Source: Flavobacterium sp. LC2016-23
Lineage (GTDB): Bacteria; Bacteroidota; Bacteroidia; Flavobacteriales; Flavobacteriaceae
Reading direction: 5' to 3'
Length of the DNA stretch: 32,708 nt
Assembly: GCF_009674775.1 (NCBI RefSeq)
Contig: NZ_WKKE01000036.1
Location: 1-32,708, forward strand
Shown: positions 18,041-26,657 of the stretch, piece by piece
Numbering within the stretch: position 1 is the first letter of the stretch
How the letters are laid out: each line of letters starts with the position of its first letter
Made by a program: the position numbers and the translations under genes
Notes under the pieces: generated by a model
What the model was told of the DNA's origin: nothing
Database searches by the model: none
What the model saw: only the letters and a program-made list of their open reading frames with translations

Positions 18041-18130
18041 CCACTTATTGCGCTGATATCTCCAGTTATTGCATAGCCGGGCAAACAGTTTAAACACGAT
18101 AAATTAATTCATAGTACAAACATAATTTTG
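18041..18130 (+). promoter_or_regulatory. Direct-repeat operator (site A) and TAnnTTTG promoter upstream of the barrel gene
   Basis: CCACTTATTGC at 18041 and CCAGTTATTGC at 18062 are 11-bp direct repeats 21 bp apart. A weaker third half-site may start near 18082-18085 (ACAGTTTAA). A perfect Bacteroidota -7 box, TAATTTTG, is at 18123-18130, about 97 bp before the barrel gene's start. No TTG -33 box is visible at the expected distance, as expected for an activator-dependent promoter. The repeat layout matches LytTR-family binding sites. In the leader, AAATGATGCATCATTT (18155-18170) is a perfect 16-bp palindrome of unknown role. Confidence 0.6.
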
Positions 18131-18226
18131 CGGAAGTAAGTTTATCGCCAGATTAAATGATGCATCATTTTAGTACTTATCAGGTATCTAAACTTCAATA
18201 TGTTTAATTTTTAATATTTGTAAATT

Positions 18227-18820
18227 ATGAAAAAAGTTATTGTCTTATCAGTACTATTGTTGTGCGCAACGATTGCAAAAGCTCAGGATACAGAAAAAAA
18301 TGAAATAAGAATTGGTTACAGTGATGCAACATTCATTAAGCTTGGGGATGGTTTTGCTGATGCATTCAGTACTGCAATTGCTTCAGGTATTAGTGGGGTT
18401 AAATATAAAGACGCCAAAAATAAGACCGTGGGGATGTTTGAATTGGGGTATCGCTATGCGATTAATGAGCGTCTGAAAGTAGGAGCAGATATTAGTTATC
18501 TAAAATCAGAGGATACGTTTCAGACAAAGACTCCAAATGCCAGGAGCGTTACTCGAAATACGAATTACATCATGGGGTTAGTAACAGGGGAATTTAGCTA
18601 TATCAGGACTCCGCTGCTTAATTTTTACGGTTCAGGAGGTTTGGGGGTATTATCAGGCTCCACAAAAGAAAAAGGAGGTTCTTATTCCAGTAATGAAGTT
18701 GGTTTCGCTTATCAAATCAATCCGGTTGGTCTGAGAGTAGGTAAAAAGTTTGGCGGATTTATTGAACTTGGATACGGCTATAAAGGTATTGCAACAGCCG
18801 GGCTTAATTATAAATTTTAG
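18227..18820 (+). CDS. Small outer-membrane beta-barrel protein
   Basis: A 197-residue protein with a clean signal peptide (MKKVIVLSVLLLCATIAKAQ). It is predicted to be nearly all beta, with alternating hydrophobic and polar residues and repeated aromatic/Gly strand ends (FELGYRYAINERLKVGADISYL, GFIELGYGYKGIATAGLNYKF). The C-terminus ends in an aromatic residue (YKF), typical of barrels inserted by BamA. Its length fits an eight-stranded OmpX/OmpW-like porin-like barrel. Function and ligand are unknown. It is a single-gene unit with its own promoter (TAATTTTG at 18123) and a strong terminator. It shares the upstream direct-repeat operator with the porP-like and adhesin genes, so it may be coexpressed with surface and gliding components. 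Confidence 0.85.
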   Translation: MKKVIVLSVLLLCATIAKAQDTEKNEIRIGYSDATFIKLGDGFADAFSTAIASGISGVKYKDAKNKTVGMFELGYRYAINERLKVGADISYLKSEDTFQTKTPNARSVTRNTNYIMGLVTGEFSYIRTPLLNFYGSGGLGVLSGSTKEKGGSYSSNEVGFAYQINPVGLRVGKKFGGFIELGYGYKGIATAGLNYKF

Positions 18821-18870
18821 ATACTGGCAATATCTTTATTTCAGGAACTGAATTGTAATTAATGCAATGA

Positions 18871-18900
18871 ATGAGGAGCTTTATGCTCCTCATTTTTTTT
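18871..18900 (+). terminator. Strong intrinsic terminator after the barrel gene
   Basis: A perfect 9-bp stem ATGAGGAGC / GCTCCTCAT with loop TTTAT is followed by seven T, 50 bp after the stop codon. Confidence 0.93.
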
Positions 18901-19072
18901 ACCCAAAAAACGGAATGTTTTAAAACGAAGTCATTAACGCGTGTTAATTTTACTTTCTATTTTAGAATTCTTTTTACACTCTAACGCTTATTTAAAAGTA
19001 AATACGTTTGCTGCCAGAAAATAAATTCTCTTTTGTGACTAAGCTCCTCAGATTGTTACAGAGGCTTCACTA

Positions 19073-19161
19073 CCAATTTTTGTTTCAACCTGCCTTTTGT
19101 TTCATAAATGCGCCACTTATTTAAAATGCATAAAAAATGTAAAACTGAGGTGCTAAGTTTG
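19073..19161 (+). promoter_or_regulatory. Direct-repeat operator (site B) and perfect -7 box with no ordinary gene downstream
   Basis: CCTTTTGTT (19093) and CCACTTATT (19113) are 20 bp apart, and a possible third copy, CCAATTTTT, lies a further 20 bp upstream at 19073. A perfect TAnnTTTG box, TAAGTTTG, starts at 19154, exactly 41 bp after the start of the last repeat, as at sites C and D. The next + strand gene begins only at 20393, so this promoter probably drives a short transcript ending at the hairpin at 19389-19444. Confidence 0.55.
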
Positions 19162-19165
19162 TAAT

Positions 19166-19444
19166 GAAAAATTAAATATTTCACTTTTTTAATCGATGAA
19201 GATTATGATTTCAATGAACAGCTTTTACAGATTAAATTTAATAAAAATTGGAATAGCTGATGAAAATGATTTTCATTGATACGAATTTTTAAATGTTTTT
19301 TGGAGTTTTTTAAAATGGTGCAGGTAGGGTTTTTTACTTATACAACTTGCATTTTGCTTTTCCTTTTTAATAGGTGATAGGAAAAGAATTGTACAGGGGT
19401 GGGTAGTGCTGTTGCATAAACAGCATTCCCTGTACAAATTTTTT
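19166..19444 (+). ncRNA. Candidate ~280-nt small RNA (or microprotein mRNA) from site B promoter to terminator
   Basis: This is the stretch between the predicted start a few bases after TAAGTTTG (19154-19161) and the strong hairpin plus T-run ending near 19444. Its only reading frame of note is 19196-19279, 27 codons beginning MKIMISMNSF and ending in a segment (IKIGIADEND) that recalls the first strand of a response regulator. That frame has no clear ribosome binding site. A short palindrome, ATGAAAATGATTTTCAT, is at 19260-19276. It may be a regulated sRNA, a microprotein gene, or a remnant. It is convergent with the response-regulator gene and would not overlap its coding region. Confidence 0.4.
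19389..19444 (+). terminator. Long hairpin terminator, possibly bidirectional
   Basis: The outer stem TTGTACAGGG / CCCTGTACAA (10 bp, perfect) encloses an inner stem TGCTGTT / AACAGCA, followed by A and six T on the + strand. On the - strand the run after the stem is TTCTTTTCC, so it could also stop transcription of the response-regulator gene ending at 19552. Confidence 0.8.
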
Positions 19445-19551
19445 ATAACAGAAATTAGAGCCTTGTTTTTTTAGCAAAAAATAGAGATTTAATACTTGAT
19501 ATTCATTAATATAGAGTGCTTCAGCTATTTATGGTTTTACAATACAAACTC

Positions 19552-20328
19552 TTATATATTGAGCACTTTCTTTAAATCTTCTATTCTTCTTCTTGCTATT
19601 GGTAACATGGCGCCATTTGACATTTCACAGTAATATCCCTGCTTTTTATTAATTTTGATGACGTGATTTAAATTGACGATGTAAGAATGATGGATTCTTA
19701 AAAATGTAGCAGTACTAAGAACAGCTGTATATTCACCTAAATTTTTACTGGATACATGTTCTACATTGTTCTCAAGAAAAAAGGTAGTATATCTTCCATC
19801 AGATTTGCAGAAGATAATAGTGTCCTTTTTCATTAAGACCATTTTGTCCAGAGAGTTGATCGTCAGATAATTGCTGTCTGAAATTGAGGATGTTTCATCA
19901 GGCTGGTTTTCAGGAATTTTATTTTCCTGTTTTAAGAATTGGTTAAATTGCTTTTTTTCAGCAAGTTTCATAATGACCTTATTAGTAGCAAGCACGATGT
20001 CTTCAATATTAATAGGTTTTAAAATATAATCAATGGCATTGTACTTAAATGCTTTAAGTGCATAATCACTGTAAGCGGTTACAAATATGATTTCAATTTC
20101 TGAAAAATCTATGGCATCTAAGATTTCAAAGGCATTCTTTTCATGAAGCTGAATATCCAGATAGATAACCTGAGGAGATAATTTATTAATTAAGGCTATA
20201 GAATCCTCAACATTATTGGCCTGGCCAACAATAGTAATTAAAGGACAAAATTTAGTCAAAAAGAATTTTAATAACTCTAAATTTTGAAAATCATCATCAA
20301 CTAATATTGCATTGATTTTAGATATCAT
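19552..20328 (-). CDS. LytTR-family response regulator (REC + LytTR DNA-binding domain)
   Basis: A 258-residue protein read from the ATG at 20328 (MISKINAILVDDD). A longer in-frame version starting at 20469 would overlap the start of the divergent kinase gene and adds an implausible N-terminus. Receiver domain about 1-125: acidic pocket D11-D13, phosphoacceptor D58 (VIYLD), conserved T/A of VTAYS, and K of LKP. After a Gln/Glu/Ser-rich linker, a LytTR domain occupies about 155-258 (CKSDGRYTTFFLEN, FLRIHHSYIVNLNHV, MLPIARRR). LytTR domains bind pairs of direct repeats about two helical turns apart, and just such repeats lie before the surface-protein genes in this window. It is divergent from its presumed kinase across 64 bp, in which I see no exact TAnnTTTG box. 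Confidence 0.95.
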   Translation of the reverse strand: MISKINAILVDDDFQNLELLKFFLTKFCPLITIVGQANNVEDSIALINKLSPQVIYLDIQLHEKNAFEILDAIDFSEIEIIFVTAYSDYALKAFKYNAIDYILKPINIEDIVLATNKVIMKLAEKKQFNQFLKQENKIPENQPDETSSISDSNYLTINSLDKMVLMKKDTIIFCKSDGRYTTFFLENNVEHVSSKNLGEYTAVLSTATFLRIHHSYIVNLNHVIKINKKQGYYCEMSNGAMLPIARRRIEDLKKVLNI

Positions 20329-20392
20329 ATCTTTATAATGGCTTAATTTATAATCTGTTGTTAAATTTATAAAATTACAAAAAAACAGCGAC

Positions 20393-23251
20393 ATGAAACA
20401 AATTTTAATAGTCTTAATTTTATTAATTAGCAGCAGTATTGTTGCACAATATCGCAACAAATTTGACATTATTGATTCAAGAAACGGCTTAACCTCAGAC
20501 TACGTTTATGATATAAAAGAAGGATTACGTCATAATATCTGGATAGCCACCGATAACGGTGTTACACGCTTCAATGGAACAGTATTTAAAAATTTCTCCA
20601 TAGAAAACGGACTATACTCCAATAATATATTTTCCATTCAGATAGATTCTCAAAACAGAGTTTGGGCATGCGACTACAATTACGGACTTAACTACATAAA
20701 AAACAGTAAAGTATATTATATCAAAAAAGCGCAGAAAATTCCTGGTCTCGTCTTTTGCTTTGAGAAAAAAGGTACGGTATACTTTAGTTCCCTTTCAAAT
20801 GGTACATGTTATTTGCTAACTCCCGGAAATTCCTTTCTGAACTATACCGTCAAAAAGAGTGATATTGATTCGCTGCACTTTGATAAAACCAATAAGGTTT
20901 TTACGGGCTATGACCGACTTTTTAAAAGTCATTTTGTTATCGATAGCAAAAAGCAGTTTACACTTAAACCATTTTATGATCCCGGTGCCAAAGAAATGTC
21001 TTTACGCGATTATGGTTTGTTTACCCAGGCGGATAAAATAGCAGGCAACAATAAAAATGCAGTAAAAAGTGCGTATTACAGTAAACTGGATTTTCTGATT
21101 GATGATTTAAAACGAATCACACCTTTTTATAAAAGTGAGGATACACTTGTGGCCGCTGATAAAGAAAGAAACGACAGAAATTTCAAAAATATAGCGGATT
21201 TAATTCAGATAAAAGGAGAGAAATTTAAGTCCGTTTTTGTTGATTCCAATAAAAATCTGTGGCTTATCGATGATAAAAACAAACTGTATTACATTAAATA
21301 CAGCAGCCTGGAAATTCAGAATAAGTTAAATAGCAGTTTATTTGGTTCAAACGACATTTTTATAAATAAAAGCCGTCTGGTAAAGAACAAATTATTTTTT
21401 ATCACCAATACGAACTTATTTGGATTTTTGGATTTAGAAACCTACCAGGTAAAAAGCATTCGTCAATTTGACGAAAAGCTCTTCAATTTATTTTATTTTA
21501 ATGATGGCATTTGTCTAATTTCCAGCAAAGGGAAATACATTTATAATGATGAAATAAAAGATTTTCGTTTTTCTGCGGTCTCTTCATTACCAAACCTGGA
21601 AAAAACATTTTTAAATATTGATAATACTTTGTTTGCGGTAGATAAAAATACCATTAAAAGCGAAAAGGAAGAAAAAATCTCTTTTGATTTTACCAATGTT
21701 CGTTTTAATCATTTTTGTGTAAAAAATAATTTAGCAGTATTTTCCAATGAGGAAATGATCGCTTCATACGATCTGAAAACAAAAAAAGTAAACAAAACCT
21801 TTTCAATAAAACAGGCTGATTTTATTAGAAAATTTAAGGAAGGTATTATTGTTGGCACAGGTGCCAGAATGGTTTATTTTTTAGACAATCAATTGAAAAT
21901 AAAGCAGAGAATACGACTTAAAAATAATTGTTATTTCATTCAGTATAATGATAATAAAGTCTATTTCGCCTCTTACAAGGACATTACGATTTATGAAAAA
22001 AAGAAAGATAAATGGACTTTTTTAAATAATATAAATTTTGAAGAAGGCGTTTTACGCGGTAAAATTTCAGATTTTATTTTTGAGAAAGACAAAGTAATTG
22101 TCCTTACGGATAATGGTATTTCAGTATTGAAAAACAGTTATCTCTATAAGATGCCTAAAGCACAAATTCAGGTTATTGATTTTATAGTAAAAGAAAAATC
22201 GATATTGAATGTTGCTGATAAAATTATTGATCAGGGCAAATACGATAATATTCTGATAAGAACTTCACTGCGGACATTTGGCAACAGGGACTGTTTTGAA
22301 GTATTTTACAGATTGATAAAAAATAAAAACTATGGTGATACTTCCTGGAAAAAGTTAAGCAACCGAAACGTTTTCTTTGATGATTTGCCGCACGGAGACT
22401 ACCTTTTTGAAGTGTGTTCCCGAAATTTAAAAGATTCCACTATTAAATCATTTGACAAGGTCAGTTTCGTTATTAAGCCTTATTTTTGGGAAACAAGGGC
22501 GTTTTTTACAGCAGTAGTACTATTGTATTTAGTATTAGTTTTTATCTTTCTCCGCTACTTTAAAAGGAGAATGAATAAAAGGGAAAAACTAAAATTAGAG
22601 CTTATTACGCTGGAACTGAAATCACTGAAAAATCAAATGAAACCGCATTTTTTATTCAATGCACTCAACAATTTGCAGGCGCTTTTATTTACAAAAGGGG
22701 TAGAAGAAGCCAATTTCTTCCTCATCAAATTCTCCAGACTAATGCGGTCTACTCTGGAAGTAACCCGGGATAAAATCATTTCGCTCGAAGAAGAAATTAA
22801 CTATATAAAAACATACCTGGAATTTGAACAGATCAGAAGCAATAATGAATTGTTCGTCACCTATAAAATAGACGAAACACTGGATCTGAAAAGGATTGAA
22901 ATCCCGGTAATGGTAGTACAAACCATTATTGAAAACGCCATCCTGCATGGCTTAAATCCAAGCAGGAACAAAAAAGAGCTGTTAATCGAAATGTACCAGC
23001 AAAACAATACCCTTAACATTATCATTGAAGATAACGGGGTTGGCAGAAGCAAATCAGGAAATGAACAAAACGATGTTCACAAGTCTGTTGCGTCACTAAT
23101 TATTGAAGAAAGATTCAGAATTTTAAGCAAGCTCAGAAAAAAAAGCCACCGTTTGCAAATAATTGATTTGGAAAAAGACGGCAAACCCTGTGGTACACGA
23201 GTAATCATCACAATACCGGTTTATTATTTAGATGCTGCCAGCCCTGAATAA
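20393..23251 (+). CDS. Hybrid-propeller sensor histidine kinase, LytS/YehU-type (two-component regulator propeller)
   Basis: A 952-residue protein with a signal peptide (about 1-18, VAQ). An N-terminal propeller (about 20-600) begins with typical regulator-propeller repeats (NGLTSDYVYDI, IWIATDNGVTRFNG, then NGLYSNNIFSIQID). A Y_Y_Y-type Ig-like domain follows (about 605-700), then one membrane helix (about 703-724), and a cytoplasmic kinase of the His_kinase type with phospho-acceptor H752 (MKPHFLFNALNNLQ), N box (IIENAILHG) and G box (EDNGVGR). The propeller would face the periplasm and sense an unknown signal. The output partner is almost certainly the divergent LytTR regulator. Kinases of this branch act with LytTR regulators, which fits. 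A strong terminator follows, so it is monocistronic. Confidence 0.95.
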   Translation: MKQILIVLILLISSSIVAQYRNKFDIIDSRNGLTSDYVYDIKEGLRHNIWIATDNGVTRFNGTVFKNFSIENGLYSNNIFSIQIDSQNRVWACDYNYGLNYIKNSKVYYIKKAQKIPGLVFCFEKKGTVYFSSLSNGTCYLLTPGNSFLNYTVKKSDIDSLHFDKTNKVFTGYDRLFKSHFVIDSKKQFTLKPFYDPGAKEMSLRDYGLFTQADKIAGNNKNAVKSAYYSKLDFLIDDLKRITPFYKSEDTLVAADKERNDRNFKNIADLIQIKGEKFKSVFVDSNKNLWLIDDKNKLYYIKYSSLEIQNKLNSSLFGSNDIFINKSRLVKNKLFFITNTNLFGFLDLETYQVKSIRQFDEKLFNLFYFNDGICLISSKGKYIYNDEIKDFRFSAVSSLPNLEKTFLNIDNTLFAVDKNTIKSEKEEKISFDFTNVRFNHFCVKNNLAVFSNEEMIASYDLKTKKVNKTFSIKQADFIRKFKEGIIVGTGARMVYFLDNQLKIKQRIRLKNNCYFIQYNDNKVYFASYKDITIYEKKKDKWTFLNNINFEEGVLRGKISDFIFEKDKVIVLTDNGISVLKNSYLYKMPKAQIQVIDFIVKEKSILNVADKIIDQGKYDNILIRTSLRTFGNRDCFEVFYRLIKNKNYGDTSWKKLSNRNVFFDDLPHGDYLFEVCSRNLKDSTIKSFDKVSFVIKPYFWETRAFFTAVVLLYLVLVFIFLRYFKRRMNKREKLKLELITLELKSLKNQMKPHFLFNALNNLQALLFTKGVEEANFFLIKFSRLMRSTLEVTRDKIISLEEEINYIKTYLEFEQIRSNNELFVTYKIDETLDLKRIEIPVMVVQTIIENAILHGLNPSRNKKELLIEMYQQNNTLNIIIEDNGVGRSKSGNEQNDVHKSVASLIIEERFRILSKLRKKSHRLQIIDLEKDGKPCGTRVIITIPVYYLDAASPE

Positions 23252-23260
23252 TAGTTTCTA

Positions 23261-23299
23261 CAAACCGGACAGGTTTTTTAACCTGTCCGGTTTGTTTTT
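23261..23299 (+). terminator. Strong intrinsic terminator after the kinase gene
   Basis: A perfect 15-bp stem (CAAACCGGACAGGTT mirrored at 23280-23294) with a TTTT loop is followed by a T-run, starting 10 bp after the kinase stop codon. Confidence 0.95.
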
Positions 23300-23346
23300 A
23301 ACCGATACTACTAAAAAACAGGACCTGAAATCTGCGCTCCAACAAG

Positions 23347-23373
23347 CCCGACAGGTTCTAAAAAACTGCCGGG
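23347..23373. repeat. Second hairpin sharing sequence with the kinase terminator
   Basis: CCCGACAG / CTGCCGGG form an 8-bp stem with one mismatch and an 11-nt loop. The segment GACAGGTT is also found in the terminator 80 bp upstream. It may be a decayed copy of the same element or a dispersed intergenic repeat. Confidence 0.4.
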
Positions 23374-23430
23374 TTTACTAATACTACCTCTCTCTATCCC
23401 GTTAATCGTCTCGTTTACAACCTTTATTGA

Positions 23431-23499
23431 CCACTTATTTCATTAAGGAACCGTTTGTTACAAGTACCCCCTTTTGTTAATGGGGCTGTACTACTTTTG
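23431..23499 (+). promoter_or_regulatory. Direct-repeat operator (site C) and -7 box of the porP-ompA operon
   Basis: CCACTTATT (23431) and CCGTTTGTT (23451) are 20 bp apart. TACTTTTG, a perfect TAnnTTTG box, begins at 23492, exactly 41 bp after the start of the second repeat. A TTTTG at 23472-23476 could serve as a weak -33 element. Transcription starting near 23505 would give an unusually long leader of about 220 nt before the ATG at 23726. Confidence 0.6.
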
Positions 23500-23548
23500 C
23501 CCTAATTCTAAGAAAACAGGTCATTTATTGGAAGGACATAAAAAGCAG

Positions 23549-23593
23549 CACACTTTTTCAGGATTGATTTTTTGAAATAAGGTGTGTTTTTTT
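23549..23593 (+). terminator. Terminator-like hairpin inside the porP leader (possible attenuator)
   Basis: CACACTTT at 23549-23556 pairs with AAGGTGTG at 23579-23586 (one G-T pair, 22-nt loop), and seven T follow. It sits about 45-90 nt downstream of the predicted start of transcription and before the coding region. It could therefore attenuate the operon or end a short leader RNA. The stem is only moderately stable. Confidence 0.4.
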
Positions 23594-23725
23594 GAAAGTC
23601 ACTGCGTTTTCTAAACAGATTGCAGCTAAAACAAATAAATAAGGACAGATCGAAACTAAACGATTGCATGGAATAGTAGACCTGTTGCATTTCACTTCAT
23701 TTAATATCACAAAAAAAAACAAATC

Positions 23726-24661
23726 ATGTTACTTTACACACAGTTAAAAAAAATTGCAGGCATTTTAGTCATAGGGTTTTTACTGAGCGGGCTTAATGCT
23801 GCTGCCCAGCAAAACTCTCAGTATACACAATATATGTACAATACGGCAGTACTAAATCCCGCTTATGCAGGAAGCCGGGAAGTATTGAGTATAACGGGTT
23901 TATACAGAACACAATGGGTAGGACTGGAAGGCGCTCCCAAAACAATGACTTTTGCGGTAAACAGTCCCGTATCCGATCAGATGGGTCTGGGACTTTCCGT
24001 AATCAATAACAATATTGGACCTTCCATTGAAACCTCCGTTTCAGCCGATATGTCTTACAATGTGAGATTGAATTACGATTACAGACTTTTTTTCGGTCTT
24101 AAAGCAAGTGCTGATGTATTGAATATTGATTATACAAAACTAACACAGTATGATGCCAATGATCCCCGCTATCAGTATAATGGTAACAGCGAATTTTCAC
24201 CTAATATAGGGGCAGGTATCTATCTTAAATCAGAGAATACCTATGTCGGAATTTCGGTTCCCAGGCTGTTGGAAACCAAAGGATACAATGCGGATAAACA
24301 ATCTGTAGTAGAGCGCAGAATGCAGTATTACCTCATGGCAGGTCATGTTTTTGATCTGTCTTATAATCTCAAATTTAAACCGGCGATCCTGACTGATTTT
24401 GTTTCGGGTAGTCCATTGCAGGTCAATGTATCCGCTAACTTCCTGTTTTACGAAAAACTGACTTTAGGAGTCTCCTACAGATGGGATGCAGCGGTTAGTG
24501 CATTGGCGGGATTTCAAATTACACCCGGATTATTTGCCGGTTATGCCTACGATGCCGATACGACCAACTTAGGTAACTACAATTCCGGTTCGCATGAAAT
24601 TTTTCTGCGATTTGAGTTATCTAAAAAAATCAATAAAGTTTTTTCACCAAGATTCTTTTAA
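23726..24661 (+). CDS. PorP/SprF-family outer-membrane protein linked to type IX secretion
   Basis: A 311-residue protein with a signal peptide (about 1-27, NAAAQ). The family signature follows at once: QYTQYMYNTAVLNPAYAGSR, then LYRTQWVGLEGAPKT. The remainder is a beta-barrel ending in an aromatic (RFF). In Flavobacterium the family member SprF is needed for surface delivery of the gliding adhesin SprB, and PorP is a part of the T9SS with which cargo carrying a type B C-terminal domain is associated. The OmpA-like gene starts 9 bp downstream in the same operon, and a giant adhesin lies beyond, so this copy is probably dedicated to that adhesin. Expression is likely controlled by the direct-repeat promoter at 23431-23499. 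Confidence 0.96.
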   Translation: MLLYTQLKKIAGILVIGFLLSGLNAAAQQNSQYTQYMYNTAVLNPAYAGSREVLSITGLYRTQWVGLEGAPKTMTFAVNSPVSDQMGLGLSVINNNIGPSIETSVSADMSYNVRLNYDYRLFFGLKASADVLNIDYTKLTQYDANDPRYQYNGNSEFSPNIGAGIYLKSENTYVGISVPRLLETKGYNADKQSVVERRMQYYLMAGHVFDLSYNLKFKPAILTDFVSGSPLQVNVSANFLFYEKLTLGVSYRWDAAVSALAGFQITPGLFAGYAYDADTTNLGNYNSGSHEIFLRFELSKKINKVFSPRFF

Positions 24662-24670
24662 AATAGTATA

Positions 24671-26638
24671 ATGAAAACAAGAACATTCCTTTTGTTATTT
24701 TTGAGCGCAACATTTTTTGCTTTTTCACAGGAAAGTAAAATAAGGAAAGCCAATGAAAAATACGATAACTTAGCCTATATAGATGCGATTGAAATTTATA
24801 AAAAAGTAGCTGAAAGAGGTTATAAATCGAAAGAATTATTTCAGAAATTAGGCAACTCCTATTATTTCAACGGTCAGTTGCCCGAGGCGAACAAGTGGTA
24901 CACGCAATTGTTTAAAATGAATACCAAAAAGGCGGATAATTTTGTCAATCCCGAATATTATTACAGATACTCCCAAACTTTAAAATCGGCCGGAAACCAG
25001 GAGAAAGCAGACGAGTATTTGAATTTATTTGCGAAGCAGTCAGAGAACGAGATCAGGGCAAAATTGTATATCAATAATAAAGATTATTTAGAGGAAATTA
25101 AGATGAATTCCGGCAGGTATACGTTACAGCATACCGGAATCAATACAATGTATTCGGAATATGGTGCCGCTTTTTTTAAAAATAACTTTGTTTTTGCTTC
25201 TTCGAGAATAAACTTCAAAGGCGCAAAAAAACGAAACAAGTGGGACAATCAGGCCTATACTAATTTATTGGTTTCCAAAGTGGGCAAAGACGGCACCCTG
25301 GGAGAACCGCAATTGTTTTCTAAAAAACTGAGTTCTAAATTTAATGAATCCACTCCGGTATTTACCAAAGACGGCAAGACGGTGTATTTTACCCGTAACA
25401 ATTATTTAAATGGAAAGATAAGGAAGAGTAGTGATGATGTGATTCTCCTTAAAATTTACAAAGCAAGCTACAGAAACGGAGAATGGCAGGACATTAAAGA
25501 ACTTCCTTTTAACAGTAATGAGTACAGCGTCGCGCATCCGGCATTGAGTCCTGATGAGAAGACCTTATATTTTGCTTCGAATATGCCCGGAACATTAGGC
25601 CAGTCTGATTTGTTTAAAGTGAAAATTTATCAGGATGACAGTTATTCAAAACCGGAGAACTTAGGACCGGAAATTAACACGGAAGAACGTGAAACTTTCC
25701 CGTTCGTATCAGAAGACAATAAATTGTACTTTTCTTCCAGCGGACAATTAGGATTAGGAGGACTGGATATTTATGTATCTCAGATTAATCCGGACGGTTC
25801 GCTCTCCAGAATAGTAAATCTTGGAGAACCCGTAAACAGTTCCTTCGATGATTTTTGTTATTACGTTAATCCAAAATCGAATAAAGGTTTTTTCTCTTCC
25901 AACCGCAACATGGGACTTGGCTTCGATGATATTTATAAGTTCACCGAAGACAAACCTTTACAAACAGATTCTAATAAAACGATTGATCTAAACCTGATCG
26001 ATAAAGAAACAAATTACCCAATTCCGAATGCTGCAATTTCCCTGTTTGATGAAAAGATGAATCTGGTAGCCAAAGTGGTTACAAACGACTTGGGATCCTG
26101 TAAATTAGATCAGTTAAAAGCGGGCAAAACCTACTATATCAGGGCCGAAAGCGAAGATTTCGAAACGATCGAAAAAAGCTTTTTCACCAATTTTGGTATC
26201 GAAAAGAAACCTTTTATCTTGCCCATGGGCCAAAAAATGCGAAAATTGGAGGTGGGCGTCGATCTGGCAAAACTATTAAATTTCAGTGATATTTATTTCG
26301 ATGTAGATAAAGCTGCTATTAGGGAAGATGCGGTCCCTGAACTGGCCAAAGTGGCGGAGTTTATGAAATTAAAACCAAATATTATCATCGATGTCAGGGC
26401 ACATACCGACAGTCGGCAGAGTGCTGCTTACAACCTTAAACTTTCTAATTTAAGAGCCCAGTCGACCGTAGACTGGCTGGTAAAAGAAGGCGGAATTGAT
26501 CGCGAAAGACTATCAGGCCGGGGTTACGGAGAAATGATGATCTTAAACAAATGTGTTGATGGCATAAGTTGTACAGAAGAAGAACATGCCATTAACAGAA
26601 GAAGCGAGTTTATAATCGTAGGGTTTATAAAGAAATAA
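24671..26638 (+). CDS. OmpA-family lipoprotein-like protein with TPR-like, PD40 and peptidoglycan-binding domains
   Basis: A 655-residue protein with a signal peptide (MKTRTFLLLFLSATFFAFSQ). Domains in order: helical TPR-like segment (about 22-130), WD40-like PD40 beta-propeller repeats (about 205-430; TPVFTKDGKTVYFTR, HPALSPDEKTLYFAS, TFPFVSEDNKLYFSSS), carboxypeptidase-regulatory-like domain (about 440-530; ETNYPIPNAAISLFD), and a C-terminal OmpA domain (about 540-655; IYFDVDKAAIREDA, VRAHTDSR, NLKLSNLRAQ, LSGRGYGE) with the Asp and Arg that grip peptidoglycan. The protein resembles PorE-like T9SS accessory proteins. PorP/SprF plus OmpA-PD40 is a recurrent pair beside T9SS-exported adhesins and probably anchors the PorP ring to the cell wall. 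It has no lipobox Cys, so it is not a lipoprotein in the strict sense. Confidence 0.94.
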   Translation: MKTRTFLLLFLSATFFAFSQESKIRKANEKYDNLAYIDAIEIYKKVAERGYKSKELFQKLGNSYYFNGQLPEANKWYTQLFKMNTKKADNFVNPEYYYRYSQTLKSAGNQEKADEYLNLFAKQSENEIRAKLYINNKDYLEEIKMNSGRYTLQHTGINTMYSEYGAAFFKNNFVFASSRINFKGAKKRNKWDNQAYTNLLVSKVGKDGTLGEPQLFSKKLSSKFNESTPVFTKDGKTVYFTRNNYLNGKIRKSSDDVILLKIYKASYRNGEWQDIKELPFNSNEYSVAHPALSPDEKTLYFASNMPGTLGQSDLFKVKIYQDDSYSKPENLGPEINTEERETFPFVSEDNKLYFSSSGQLGLGGLDIYVSQINPDGSLSRIVNLGEPVNSSFDDFCYYVNPKSNKGFFSSNRNMGLGFDDIYKFTEDKPLQTDSNKTIDLNLIDKETNYPIPNAAISLFDEKMNLVAKVVTNDLGSCKLDQLKAGKTYYIRAESEDFETIEKSFFTNFGIEKKPFILPMGQKMRKLEVGVDLAKLLNFSDIYFDVDKAAIREDAVPELAKVAEFMKLKPNIIIDVRAHTDSRQSAAYNLKLSNLRAQSTVDWLVKEGGIDRERLSGRGYGEMMILNKCVDGISCTEEEHAINRRSEFIIVGFIKK

Positions 26639-26657
26639 CACTATCATATAACGGTAT

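Noticed and set aside
20329..20469. N-terminal extension of the LytTR regulator to an ATG at 20469
   Set aside because: It would overlap the start of the divergent kinase gene, and the added 47 residues match no receiver domain. The ATG at 20328 gives a standard start right before the receiver domain.
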